DNA of 64,000 bases. Origin: Rhodovulum strictum. GTDB lineage: Bacteria; Pseudomonadota; Alphaproteobacteria; Rhodobacterales; Rhodobacteraceae. Every line of letters starts with the position of its first letter. Within the stretch, counting starts at the first letter, position 1. Under the pieces are notes generated by a model, which saw only the letters and a list, made by a program, of their open reading frames with translations, ran no database searches and was not told where the DNA came from. Shown here one piece after another: positions 10,688 to 19,202 of the stretch. The translations under genes were made by a program, and so were the position numbers. The stretch is taken from NCBI RefSeq assembly GCF_009649175.1, contig NZ_WJPO01000017.1, forward strand, positions 1-64,000, written 5' to 3'.

Positions 10688-12430
10688 ATGAAGGCACCGA
10701 ACGGGCATGGCGAACGCCAACACCCCTATGAAACGCTCGACCGGGCCAATCGTGCGCTGTCGGCGCGGCTGACGGGCGGATCATCGCCGACCGCGGCGCT
10801 GACCGCCTGGGCGGACTGGGCGATCCATCTGGCCCGCGCCCCGGGGCGGCAACTGGAACTGGCCGAACATGGGGTGCGGGCAGCCGCGAAGCTTGCCGTT
10901 CACGCCGCAGGGCTTGGCCAGGGCCCGGCCCCCTTCGCCCCCCGCCCCGGGGATCGCCGGTTCGAGCATCCGGGCTGGGAGACGGCCCCCTTCAGCCTGT
11001 GGAAACAGGGCTTTCTGGCCTGGCAGGACTGGTGGGAGCATGCGGCCGAACCCGCACGCGGCACGACGGAACACAATTCGGCGCGCGTGGCCTTCATGGC
11101 GCGGCAGATGCTGGATCTGTTCTCGCCCTCGAACGGGGTTCTGACCAATCCCGAGATCCTTCAGAAGACCCTGGAAAGCGGTGGCACGAATCTGGCGCTT
11201 GGGGCGGCCCGTCTTGCCGGGGATGCCGCGGCAATGATGACGGGCGAGATCCCGGTGCCCGAAAGCGGCTACGAGGTGGGGCGCAACCTTGCCTGCACGC
11301 CCGGCGAGGTGGTCTATCGCAACGATCTGTTCGAACTGATCCAGTACACGCCCCAGACCGGCAGCGTGCATCCCGAGCCGGTGCTGATCGTGCCCGCCTG
11401 GATCATGAAATACTACATCCTCGACCTGTCGCCCGAGAATTCGCTGATCCGCTATCTTGTCGGCCAGGGTTTCACCGTCTTCGCGATTTCATGGGTCAAC
11501 CCGACCGCGGCGCATCGCAATGTCTCGCTCGACGATTACCGGCGTCTCGGCGTCATGGCCGCGATCGAGGCGGTCGGCCGAATCGTGCCGCAGACCCGCC
11601 TGCATGCCTGCGGCTATTGCCTAGGCGGCACGATCCTTGCCATTGCCGCCGCGACCATGGCGCGCGAGGCCGATGACCGGCTGGCCTCGATCACGCTGCT
11701 GGCGGCGCAGACCGATTTCACCGAACCCGGCGAGATCATGCTGTTCCTCGACGAAAGCCAGGTCGCCTATCTCGAGGACATGATGTGGGATCAGGGCTAT
11801 CTGGACCAGAGCCAGATGGCCGGCGCCTTCCGCGCGCTTCGGTCCGAGGAACTGATCTGGTCGCATTCGGTGCGCCGCTACCTTCTGGGCGAGGACGAGC
11901 CGCAATTCGACATTTCCGTATGGAACGCGGATGCGACACGGATGCCCGCGCGGATGCATTCGGAATACCTGCGGGCCCTGTTCATGCAGAACCGCCTGAC
12001 CGCCGGGCGCTTCGCGGTCGAGGGGCGGGTGATCGCGCTCAAGGATATCGACGCACCGATGTTCGTTCTGGGCACCGAAAAGGACCATATCGCGCCCTGG
12101 CATTCGGTCTACAAGGCGACGCTGTTCACCGAGAACGAATTGACCTTCGTGCTGACCGGTGGCGGCCATAATGGCGGCATCCTGTCCGAGCCGGGCCACA
12201 AGGGGCGGCGCTACCGGATCGGACACCGCACGCTGGACAAGAACTACATGGACCCCGACACCTGGTTCCAGCGCCATCCCCCGCAGGAGGGGTCGTGGTG
12301 GCCGGAATGGGTGGCCTGGCTGGCCGCCAAGAGCGGGCCCGAACAGGTGCCGCCGCCCGCGATGGGCGCGCCCGAGGCCGGTCTGCCGCCGCTGGGTCCG
12401 GCGCCGGGAACCTATGTCTTCAGGAAATAG
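10688..12430 (+). CDS. phaC: Class I poly(3-hydroxyalkanoate) synthase (PhaC)
   Basis: This 580-residue alpha/beta-hydrolase-fold enzyme polymerises hydroxyacyl-CoA into polyester granules. The lipase-like box is GYCLGG with nucleophile Cys311. The catalytic Asp is Asp466 (TEKDHIAPW) and the His is His494 (GGGHNGG). These match the Cys-Asp-His triad and length of class I synthases. The start at 10688 follows GGAGG, and the upstream frame extension has no support. Phasin, depolymerase and phaAB genes are not adjacent, so the polymer operon is dispersed. The 3' end meets a hairpin repeat that likely terminates the transcript. Confidence 0.92.
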   Translation: MKAPNGHGERQHPYETLDRANRALSARLTGGSSPTAALTAWADWAIHLARAPGRQLELAEHGVRAAAKLAVHAAGLGQGPAPFAPRPGDRRFEHPGWETAPFSLWKQGFLAWQDWWEHAAEPARGTTEHNSARVAFMARQMLDLFSPSNGVLTNPEILQKTLESGGTNLALGAARLAGDAAAMMTGEIPVPESGYEVGRNLACTPGEVVYRNDLFELIQYTPQTGSVHPEPVLIVPAWIMKYYILDLSPENSLIRYLVGQGFTVFAISWVNPTAAHRNVSLDDYRRLGVMAAIEAVGRIVPQTRLHACGYCLGGTILAIAAATMAREADDRLASITLLAAQTDFTEPGEIMLFLDESQVAYLEDMMWDQGYLDQSQMAGAFRALRSEELIWSHSVRRYLLGEDEPQFDISVWNADATRMPARMHSEYLRALFMQNRLTAGRFAVEGRVIALKDIDAPMFVLGTEKDHIAPWHSVYKATLFTENELTFVLTGGGHNGGILSEPGHKGRRYRIGHRTLDKNYMDPDTWFQRHPPQEGSWWPEWVAWLAAKSGPEQVPPPAMGAPEAGLPPLGPAPGTYVFRK

Positions 12431-12480
12431 CCGGGGGTTTCACCCCCGGACCCCCGAGGATATTTGAGGCCAGAAGAAGG
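12431..12480. repeat. Dispersed 3'-end hairpin repeat, copy 1
   Basis: It begins directly after the phaC stop. CCGGGGG (12431-12437) pairs with CCCCCGG (12443-12449) around TTTCA. It is followed by ACCCCCGAGGATATTTG, then GGCCAGAAGAAGG. The same order of hairpin, CCCCCGGACCCCCG-like core, TATTT box and GCCA-AGAAG tail recurs at 42792 and 53327. The position between convergent phaC and the PaaK-like gene fits a terminator. Confidence 0.75.
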
Positions 12481-12486
12481 ACAGGC

Positions 12487-13710
12487 TCAGCCATAACTGC
12501 GCTGGTCGTCGATCACCTTGCCGTCATTGGGCAGGCTGCCCGGCGCAACGAGCTCGACCCTGCCCTTGAGCTTGAGAAGCTCGGCGACGCTGGCCTCATA
12601 GGGGGCGGGGTCGGTGGCGGTGGTCTCGATCTGCACGGTCATTGTGTCCATCTCGCCCTCGCGCCCGGCGATGACGCGGGCGCGCGCAATCTCGGGGTGG
12701 CGCGCGACAAGGTCGGCGACCTGTTCGGGGCGGACGAACATGCCCTTGATCTTGGTGGTCTGGTCGGCCCGGCCCATCCAGCCCTTGATGCGCATGTTGG
12801 TGCGCCCGCAGGGCGAGACGCCCGGCAGCACGGCCGAAAGATCGCCAGTGGCAAAGCGGATCAGCGGGTAATCGGGGTTGAGCGAGGTCACGACCACCTC
12901 GCCCACCTCGCCATCGGGAACCGGGTCGCCGGTGCCGGGGCGGACGATTTCCACGATCACGCCCTCGTCGACGATCATCCCCTCCATCGCGGGGCTTTCA
13001 TAGGCGACATTGCCCAGATCGGCGGTGGCATAGCATTGCAGGCAGGTGATGCCCCGATCGGCATATTCCTTGCGCAGCGACGGGAACAGCGCTCCGCCCG
13101 AAACCGCAGCGCGGCGGATGCGCGAGAGGTTCAGCCCCATCTCGTCGGCCTTGTCGAGGATCACCTTCAGGTAATCCGGTGTGCCGGCATAGGCGGTCAC
13201 GCCCACGTCATGGGCGGCGCGCGCCTGCAACTCGGTCTGGCCGGTACCGGCGGGCAGGACGGCGGCACCGACAGCGCGGGCGGCGTTCTCGAACATCATG
13301 CCCGCAGGCGTCAGGTGATAGCCGAAACAGTTCTGCACGATGTCGCCCTGGCCGATGCCGACCGCATGGACGAAGCGGCCCAGACGCCACCAGTTGGTGG
13401 ACACGCAGCCCGGTTCATAGATCGGTCCGGGCGACTGGAAGATATGGTCGAAACCCGAGGCGGGCCACACCGTATAACCGCCAAGGGGCGGATGCGCGGC
13501 CTGGGCGCCGGTCAGCGCGGACTTGCGCAGAAGCGGCAGCGCGGCCAGTGCGGCGCGGTCGCGGATGCTGTCGGGGTCCACATCGGCCAGCGTCGCGGCA
13601 TAGCCGGGCAGGTTCCGGGCCGCGGCGATCTGCGCGGGCAGGCATTCGGCCAGCGAGGCGGCGCGGGCGTCCGCGGAACGGGTTTCGAGATCGTCGAAAT
13701 GGGCGCTCAT
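12487..13710 (-). CDS. Phenylacetate-CoA ligase family (PaaK-like) adenylate-forming enzyme
   Basis: This 407-residue member of the PaaK-type branch activates a carboxylic acid with ATP and CoA. Family features are the N-terminal helical region, the SGTTG-replacing stretch around FQSPGPIYEPG, TPDYLKVI, and the C-terminal GRADQTTKIKGMFVRPEQV motif. The substrate is not necessarily phenylacetate, and no other phenylacetate-degradation genes are nearby. It is the last gene of the ABC/ligase operon, 61 bases after livF. The start at 13710 (MSAHFDDLE) was preferred over an ATG seven residues upstream. The first adenylation motif looks degenerate, which should be checked by alignment. Confidence 0.85.
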   Translation of the reverse strand: MSAHFDDLETRSADARAASLAECLPAQIAAARNLPGYAATLADVDPDSIRDRAALAALPLLRKSALTGAQAAHPPLGGYTVWPASGFDHIFQSPGPIYEPGCVSTNWWRLGRFVHAVGIGQGDIVQNCFGYHLTPAGMMFENAARAVGAAVLPAGTGQTELQARAAHDVGVTAYAGTPDYLKVILDKADEMGLNLSRIRRAAVSGGALFPSLRKEYADRGITCLQCYATADLGNVAYESPAMEGMIVDEGVIVEIVRPGTGDPVPDGEVGEVVVTSLNPDYPLIRFATGDLSAVLPGVSPCGRTNMRIKGWMGRADQTTKIKGMFVRPEQVADLVARHPEIARARVIAGREGEMDTMTVQIETTATDPAPYEASVAELLKLKGRVELVAPGSLPNDGKVIDDQRSYG

Positions 13711-13771
13711 GGGTATTCCTGACGGTCGCATAGGACGGACGGCACCAGACTGCGCCGGGCCGGAGGCGGGG

Positions 13772-14596
13772 TCAACTCAGCCAGCGCTTGCGCCGCCGGT
13801 AGGACCGCACGTCGCGGAAGCTCTTGCGGCCCTGATCGGACATGCCGAGGTAGAATTCCTTGACGTCGGGATTCTCGCGCAGATCCGCCGCCGGGCCGTC
13901 CATCACGATACGGCCCGATTCAAGGATATAGCCGTAATGGGCATATCTGAGCGCGACGTTGGTGTTCTGCTCGGCCAGAAGGAAGGTCACCCCCTCGCCC
14001 TCGTTCACCGCCTTCACGATCTCGAAGATCTGTTCGACAAGCTGCGGCGCCAGCCCCATCGAGGGTTCGTCCAGCAGGATGGTTTCGGGCCGGGACATCA
14101 GCGCGCGGCCGATGGCCGTCATCTGCTGTTCGCCGCCCGACGTGTAGCCCGCCTGGGATTTCCGCCGCTCCTTGAGCCGGGGGAAATAATTGTAGACCAT
14201 CTCCAGATCGGCGGCGATGGCGGCCTTGCCGTCGGTGCGGGTATAGGCGCCGGTCATCAGGTTTTCCTCGACCGTCAGGTGCTCGAAGCAGTGGCGACCC
14301 TCCATCACCTGGATCACGCCCTTCTTGACCAGATCCGAGGGGCTGAGATCCTGTACCCGCTCGCCGCGATAGAGGATCGTGCCCTTCGTCACCTCGCCGC
14401 GTTCAGAACGCAGCAGGTTCGAGATCGCCTTGAGCGTGGTGGTCTTGCCCGCCCCGTTGCCCCCCAGAAGCGCGGTGATGCCGCCCTTGGGCACCGTGAG
14501 CGACACGCCCTTCAGGACGAGGATCACGTGGTTGTAGATCACCTCGATATTGTTGACTTCAAGAAGCGTCTCTTGCGTGCGGCCTGCGTCGAGCAT
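13772..14596 (-). CDS. Liv-type ABC transporter ATP-binding protein LivF-like
   Basis: This 274-residue ATPase has Walker A GGNGAGKTT near 48, the signature SGGEQQM, Walker B ETILLDEPSMGLAP, and the LAEQN sequence typical of LivF subunits. It carries a short basic C-terminal tail. It pairs with LivG to power the importer. A 12-bp hairpin separates it from the upstream binding-protein gene. Confidence 0.9.
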   Translation of the reverse strand: MLDAGRTQETLLEVNNIEVIYNHVILVLKGVSLTVPKGGITALLGGNGAGKTTTLKAISNLLRSERGEVTKGTILYRGERVQDLSPSDLVKKGVIQVMEGRHCFEHLTVEENLMTGAYTRTDGKAAIAADLEMVYNYFPRLKERRKSQAGYTSGGEQQMTAIGRALMSRPETILLDEPSMGLAPQLVEQIFEIVKAVNEGEGVTFLLAEQNTNVALRYAHYGYILESGRIVMDGPAADLRENPDVKEFYLGMSDQGRKSFRDVRSYRRRKRWLS

Positions 14597-14627
14597 CCCC
14601 GGGCGGTCCCCTGATATTCCGGAAAGC

Positions 14628-14657
14628 CCCGGCGCGGGCGGCTTGGCCCGCGCCGGG
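14628..14657 (-). repeat. 12-bp perfect hairpin between binding-protein gene and livF-like gene
   Basis: CCCGGCGCGGGC (14628-14639) pairs perfectly with GCCCGCGCCGGG (14646-14657) around a 6-base loop. It lies immediately 3' of the binding-protein stop on the minus strand. Such hairpins after a binding-protein gene often stabilise the upstream mRNA or attenuate readthrough. That would make the binding protein more abundant than the rest of the operon. Confidence 0.7.
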
Positions 14658-14668
14658 AAAGTGTCACG

Positions 14669-15949
14669 TCAATCGCAGCGCAGCGACAGGTTGTTCTCGG
14701 CGGCGAAGGCCATCGAGTCCCCTTCGATCAGCGGGGCGATCACATCGCGGTCGGGCGCGATATAGTCGGTCAGCGCGACCCACTTGCCCTCGGCCGCGTT
14801 CCATTGCTGGACGATGCCCATGCCCGATCCGCCGTGATCTTCACAGGTCACGCCGAATTCCGGGCCGATGCCGGGGGCGCCCAGCGACGCCATCAACTCG
14901 TCGGTCATCTCCAGCGCTTCCATCCCGTCGCGCATCATCGCGGCGTTGATGTCGGCCGTGCCGTGGATTTCCTGCGCCTTCTTGGCTGCCTCGACCGCCA
15001 GCATCGCGGCATACATGCCCCGGGTGTACAGCACCTTGCCCACGTTCGAGCCGTCGCCCGCCGCCTTGCCCTTGGCGACCACATGGGTCCGGATATCCTC
15101 GAACACCGGGTAATCGGCCACGCGGTTCATGTTCAGCGACTTGTAGCCATTGGCTGCCATGCCGGCCGGGGTCACGTCATGCTCGGCGCCCGACCACCAG
15201 TTGCCGATGAAATTCTCCATCGGGAAGCGGATGTTGGCGGCCTCCTGCACGGCGACCTGGTTCATCACGCCCCAGCCCCACATCACCACGAAATCGGGCC
15301 GTTCGCGCCGGATTTGCAGCCACTGGCTTTTCTGCTCCTGGCCGGGGCTGTCCACGGGGATCAGCGTCAGGGTATAGCCATGTTTCTGGGCCAGCGCCTC
15401 GAGCGTCGGGATCGGCTCCTTGCCATAGGCCGAGTTGTGGTAAAGCAGCGCGATCTTCTTGCCTTCGAGGCTGCCGCCATTCTCGTCCAGCAGGTAGTTG
15501 ATCGTCACCGAGGCGGCGTCCCAGTAATTGGCCGGGTAGTTGAACACCCACTCGAACACCCTGCCATTCGCAGCAGAGGTACGGCCATAACCCATGGTAT
15601 GCAGCGGGATCTTGTCGGCCGAGACCTTCGGGATCAGCTGATAGGTGATGCCGGTCGACAGCGGCTGGTACAGCAGCGCGCCCTGGCCCTTGGTGGCCTC
15701 GTAGCACTCCACGCCCTTTTCGGTGTTGTAGGCGGTTTCGCACTCGATGACGCGCGCCTTGACCCCGCCGATGCCGCCGTCGCGCTCGTTCACGAGGGTA
15801 AAGTAGTCCTGATAGCCGTCCGAGAACGGGATGCCGCCCGCAGCAAAAGGCCCGGTGCGGTAGCTGAGATCGGGGAATACCAGATCGGCCAGCGCCGGGC
15901 TTGCGGCCAGCAGCGCGCCGATGGCGACGGATGCCAGTTTCAGTTTCAT
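14669..15949 (-). CDS. ABC transporter substrate-binding protein (LivK-like, Peripla_BP_6)
   Basis: This 426-residue periplasmic binding protein begins with a signal peptide MKLKLASVAIGALLAASPALA/D. The mature protein has the two-lobe type I fold of amino-acid/amide binding proteins (GGIPFSDGYQDYF, then ALLYHNSAYGKE and DFVVMWGWGVMNQV). Its ligand is likely a hydrophobic acid or amide rather than a branched-chain amino acid, since the operon carries two acyl-CoA ligases. That is an inference. The ATG at 15949 follows GGAGACA; the open frame extends further, but the signal peptide fixes the start. Confidence 0.9.
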   Translation of the reverse strand: MKLKLASVAIGALLAASPALADLVFPDLSYRTGPFAAGGIPFSDGYQDYFTLVNERDGGIGGVKARVIECETAYNTEKGVECYEATKGQGALLYQPLSTGITYQLIPKVSADKIPLHTMGYGRTSAANGRVFEWVFNYPANYWDAASVTINYLLDENGGSLEGKKIALLYHNSAYGKEPIPTLEALAQKHGYTLTLIPVDSPGQEQKSQWLQIRRERPDFVVMWGWGVMNQVAVQEAANIRFPMENFIGNWWSGAEHDVTPAGMAANGYKSLNMNRVADYPVFEDIRTHVVAKGKAAGDGSNVGKVLYTRGMYAAMLAVEAAKKAQEIHGTADINAAMMRDGMEALEMTDELMASLGAPGIGPEFGVTCEDHGGSGMGIVQQWNAAEGKWVALTDYIAPDRDVIAPLIEGDSMAFAAENNLSLRCD

Positions 15950-16019
15950 GTTGTCTCCTCCCATTGGTTCAGTCGGTTGCCGGGTTGGCCCGGCCTTCGC
16001 GCGTCTCCCCGTTCCCGCG

Positions 16020-17096
16020 CTAGTGCGGGAACGGCCAAAGCCTGAGTTTTTCCTTGGCGATCCGCCAGAGCTGGGCCAGCCCGTGCGGCTCGGCAATCAG
16101 GAACACGATGATCAGCGCCCCCACGATCATCAGCTCGATATGGGCCGCCAGATCCGTGGGCCAGCCCAGCGTGCCGACCAGCACGTTCTTCAGCAGGACC
16201 GGCAGCAGCACCAGGAACGCCGCACCCGCGAAGCTGCCAAAGATCGACCCCAGCCCGCCGATGATGATCATGAACAGGATCAGGAACGATTTCTGAATGC
16301 CGAACGCCTCGCCGACCTCGACCGCGCCCAGATAGACCGCGAAGAACAGCGCCCCGGCGATGCCGATATAGAAGGACGACACCGCAAAGGCGGTCAGCTT
16401 GGCCTTGAGCGGGTTCACCCCGATGATCTCGGCGGCGATATCCATGTCGCGGATCGCCATCCACGACCGGCCGATCGAACCGCGCGTCAGGTTGCGGGCC
16501 ACCCAGGCCAGCACCGCAACGAACAGCAGGCAGACCAGGTATTTCGCCCAGGCTTCGGTATGGGGACCGGTGACCGCGATGCCGAAGACGGTGCGCTCGG
16601 GCGCCGAGATCTGGCCCGAGGCCGAGTAGTTGTAGAACCACGGCACCTTGTTGAACAGCCAGATCAGGAAGAACTGTGCCGCCAGCGTCGCCACCGCCAG
16701 ATAGAACCCCTTGATCCTGAGCGAGGGCAACCCGAACAGCACCCCTACGGCCGCCGTGATCCCGCCCGCGGCGATGATGTGAAGCAGGATGTTCACGTCG
16801 GGAAAGGCGGTCATCAACTTGTAGCAGGCATAGGCCCCCACCGCCATGAACCCGCCGGTGCCCAGGCTCACCTGCCCGCAATAGCCGGTCAGGATGTTCA
16901 GCCCGATTGCCGCGATGGCATAGATCAGGAACGGCACCAGAAGGGCGTTGGCCCAGTAGCTGTCGATGAAGAAGGGCACGACCGCCAGCGCGACCAGAAG
17001 GACCGCGTAATACCGGTAGCGGTCGAACTTGATCGGGAAGGTCTGGCTGTCCTCCCGGTAGGATGTCTTGAAATCGCCGGCCTCGCGATAGAACAT
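16020..17096 (-). CDS. Liv-type ABC transporter permease LivM-like
   Basis: This 358-residue inner-membrane permease has about 8-10 hydrophobic helices after a roughly 25-residue polar N-terminus. It carries the family motif GYCGQVSLGTGGFMAVGAY and a cytoplasmic EAA-like loop near NPLKAKLTAFAVSSFYIGIAGAL. It forms the channel with the LivH-like subunit. The start at 17096 lies one base after the stop of the small upstream gene (17098), indicating coupling. The long frame back to 17162 was not used. Confidence 0.9.
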   Translation of the reverse strand: MFYREAGDFKTSYREDSQTFPIKFDRYRYYAVLLVALAVVPFFIDSYWANALLVPFLIYAIAAIGLNILTGYCGQVSLGTGGFMAVGAYACYKLMTAFPDVNILLHIIAAGGITAAVGVLFGLPSLRIKGFYLAVATLAAQFFLIWLFNKVPWFYNYSASGQISAPERTVFGIAVTGPHTEAWAKYLVCLLFVAVLAWVARNLTRGSIGRSWMAIRDMDIAAEIIGVNPLKAKLTAFAVSSFYIGIAGALFFAVYLGAVEVGEAFGIQKSFLILFMIIIGGLGSIFGSFAGAAFLVLLPVLLKNVLVGTLGWPTDLAAHIELMIVGALIIVFLIAEPHGLAQLWRIAKEKLRLWPFPH

Positions 17097-17097
17097 G

Positions 17098-17343
17098 TCA
17101 GGCGATCTCCCTCGTGAATTGAACGCGGCGCGGCGCGCGCAGCGCCACCGGACGCACCGCATCGCGGCGCAGGCCGACGATGCGCACCCAGCACAGCATC
17201 CCGGTCAGGAAGCCGCCAAAGGCAAGCAGCGCATAGGTTGCCGGCATCCAGGCCGCATCGTTCAGCGAACTGACGGCAAGGAACGAAAAGACGTAGAAGA
17301 ACGCCCAGCCGATGACGCAGGCAATGGCATGGAACTTCTGCAT
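17098..17343 (-). CDS. Small two-helix membrane protein inside the ABC operon, unknown function
   Basis: This 81-residue protein has two hydrophobic segments at about 5-25 (AIACVIGWAFFYVFSFLAV) and 35-55 (ATYALLAFGGFLTGMLCWV). A basic C-terminal tail rich in Arg follows. I do not recognise the family. It is real by context. It starts two bases after the livH stop and ends one base before the livM ATG, so it is embedded in a translationally coupled unit between the two permease genes. It could be an accessory subunit or assembly factor of the importer. The surrounding open frame is longer, but the ATG at 17343 is the only sensible start. Confidence 0.8.
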   Translation of the reverse strand: MQKFHAIACVIGWAFFYVFSFLAVSSLNDAAWMPATYALLAFGGFLTGMLCWVRIVGLRRDAVRPVALRAPRRVQFTREIA

Positions 17344-17345
17344 GG

Positions 17346-18341
17346 TCAGACCCTCTCGATGATCTTCTCGCCGAACAGGCCCTGCGGCCTGAACACGAGG
17401 AAGACCAGGGCAAGGACATAGGCGAACCAGTTCTCGGTCGCGCCGCCGATCATCTGGCCGATGGTGAACTCGAACAGCTTTTCGCCCACCCCGATGATCA
17501 GCCCGCCAACGATGGCGCCCGGGATCGAGGTGAAGCCACCCAGCATCAGCACCGGCAGCGCCTTGAGCGCGATCAGCGACAGCGAGAACTGCACCCCCGA
17601 CTTGGCGCCCCACATGATGCCCGCGACCAGCGCGACGATGCCCGCGATGGACCACACCAGCACCCAGATGAACCGCAGCGAGATGCCGACCGACAGCGCC
17701 GCCTGGTGATCGTCGGCCACTGCGCGCAGCGCCCGGCCCTGTTTCGAGTATTGCGAGAACAGCGTCAGCGAGATCACCAGCACCGCCGCCACCAGCGCGG
17801 CCACGATGTCCAGCTTGTCGATGAAGAAGCCGTAGAAGCCATCGCCCCCCAGCACCGCGGATCGGTCCTCGATCCATTCGCTGGCCCCCTGCGGCAGGCC
17901 CACATCCAGCGTCTTGACGTCGGCGCCCCACATCACATCGCCCAGCCCCTCAAGGAAATAGGCCAGACCGATGGTCGCCATGAACAGGATGATCGGCTCC
18001 TGGTTGACCAGATGCTTGAGGATGAACCGCTCGATCGCGATGGCCAGCAAGACCATCACGACGATCGTCAGGGCGATCGCCAGGAATGTCGGCATCGTCC
18101 AGCCGAAGTAATGAACCTTCGTGCCGAACGCCGCGTTGATCAGATGCGCAAAGGGTATCTGCCCGTTTTGCAGGCCCACCAGCGTCAGTGCCGCGAACAG
18201 CGCCAGCACCCCCTGGGCATAGTTGAAGATGCCAGAGGCCTTGAAGATCAGCACGAAGCCCAGCGCCACCAGCGCATAAAGCACGCCGGCCATCAGGCCG
18301 TTGATCATCACCTCGACGGCAAAAAGAAACTGATCCGGCAT
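17346..18341 (-). CDS. Liv-type ABC transporter permease LivH-like
   Basis: This 331-residue permease has about eight membrane helices, the N-terminal signature MINGLMAGVLYALVALGFVLIFKASGIFN (residues 12-40) and the C-terminal LVFLVFRPQGLFGE. A polar insert at about 150-175 (GASEWIEDRSAVLGGDGFYG) makes it longer than the roughly 290-residue LivH of amino-acid importers. It is the partner of LivM. Confidence 0.9.
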   Translation of the reverse strand: MPDQFLFAVEVMINGLMAGVLYALVALGFVLIFKASGIFNYAQGVLALFAALTLVGLQNGQIPFAHLINAAFGTKVHYFGWTMPTFLAIALTIVVMVLLAIAIERFILKHLVNQEPIILFMATIGLAYFLEGLGDVMWGADVKTLDVGLPQGASEWIEDRSAVLGGDGFYGFFIDKLDIVAALVAAVLVISLTLFSQYSKQGRALRAVADDHQAALSVGISLRFIWVLVWSIAGIVALVAGIMWGAKSGVQFSLSLIALKALPVLMLGGFTSIPGAIVGGLIIGVGEKLFEFTIGQMIGGATENWFAYVLALVFLVFRPQGLFGEKIIERV

Positions 18342-18380
18342 CAGCGGGTCTCCTTTCGGCAGGGCGCGAGGGTCATGCGC

Positions 18381-19202
18381 TCAGTCATGGGACACCCCCA
18401 GATATGCGTCGATCACTTCCTTGTTGTTGCGGACCTCGGCGGGCGGGCCATCCCCGATCTTCTTGCCGTAATCCATGACCACGACCCGGTCGGACAGGTC
18501 CATCACCACGCCCATGTCATGCTCGATCAGGACGATGGTGGTGCCGAATTCGTCGTTCACGTCCAGGATGAAGCGGGACATGTCCTCCTTCTCCTCGACA
18601 TTCATGCCCGCCATCGGCTCGTCCAGCAGCAGAAGCCGCGGCTCGGCCGCCAGCGCGCGCCCAAGTTCCACCCGCTTCTGCAAGCCATAGGGCAGGCGGC
18701 CCACCGGCGTCTTGCGGATGTGCTGGATTTCCAGGAAGTCGATGATCTTCTCGACCGCCTCGCGATGCTCGGTCTCCTCGCGCTCGGCCTTGCCCATCCA
18801 CAGCGCCTGGCTGAACAGGCCCGACTTCATCCGGGTGATGCGGCCGGTCATGATGTTGTCCAGCGTCGACATGCCCGCGAACAGCGCGATGTTCTGGAAC
18901 GTCCGCGCGATGCCCTGCTGCGCCACCTGATAGGGGCGCATCTGCGGGCGGCGCTTGCCCTCGAACCACACCTCGCCCTCGGTCGGCGTGTAAAAGCCCG
19001 AGATGACGTTCAGCATCGACGACTTGCCCGCCCCGTTCGGGCCGATGATCGCGCGGATCTCGCCCTCGCGGATGTCGAAGCTGATATCCTTGATCGCCAC
19101 CACGCCGCCAAAGCGCAGCGTGATGTTCTTCAGTTCCATCACCACGCCGCCGATGGTGCGGCCGTCCTCGGTGACATAGGATTCGACGCTGGCCATGCTC
19201 AT
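18381..19202 (-). CDS. Liv-type ABC transporter ATP-binding protein LivG-like
   Basis: This 273-residue ATPase has Walker A GPNGAGKSS near 54, a LivG-type region around FQNIALFAGMSTLDNIM, and Walker B PRLLLLDEPMAGMN. The IEHDMGVVMDLSDRVVVMDYG stretch and the extended insertion of LivG proteins are also visible. Its ATG overlaps the stop of the upstream acyl-CoA synthetase gene by four bases (ATGA). The alternative start MELKN is 21 residues downstream. Confidence 0.9.
   Translation of the reverse strand: MSMASVESYVTEDGRTIGGVVMELKNITLRFGGVVAIKDISFDIREGEIRAIIGPNGAGKSSMLNVISGFYTPTEGEVWFEGKRRPQMRPYQVAQQGIARTFQNIALFAGMSTLDNIMTGRITRMKSGLFSQALWMGKAEREETEHREAVEKIIDFLEIQHIRKTPVGRLPYGLQKRVELGRALAAEPRLLLLDEPMAGMNVEEKEDMSRFILDVNDEFGTTIVLIEHDMGVVMDLSDRVVVMDYGKKIGDGPPAEVRNNKEVIDAYLGVSHD

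Noticed and set aside
12487..13710. Phenylacetate degradation locus
   Set aside because: Only a PaaK-like ligase is present; no paaABCDE, paaG or paaZ genes lie in the window.
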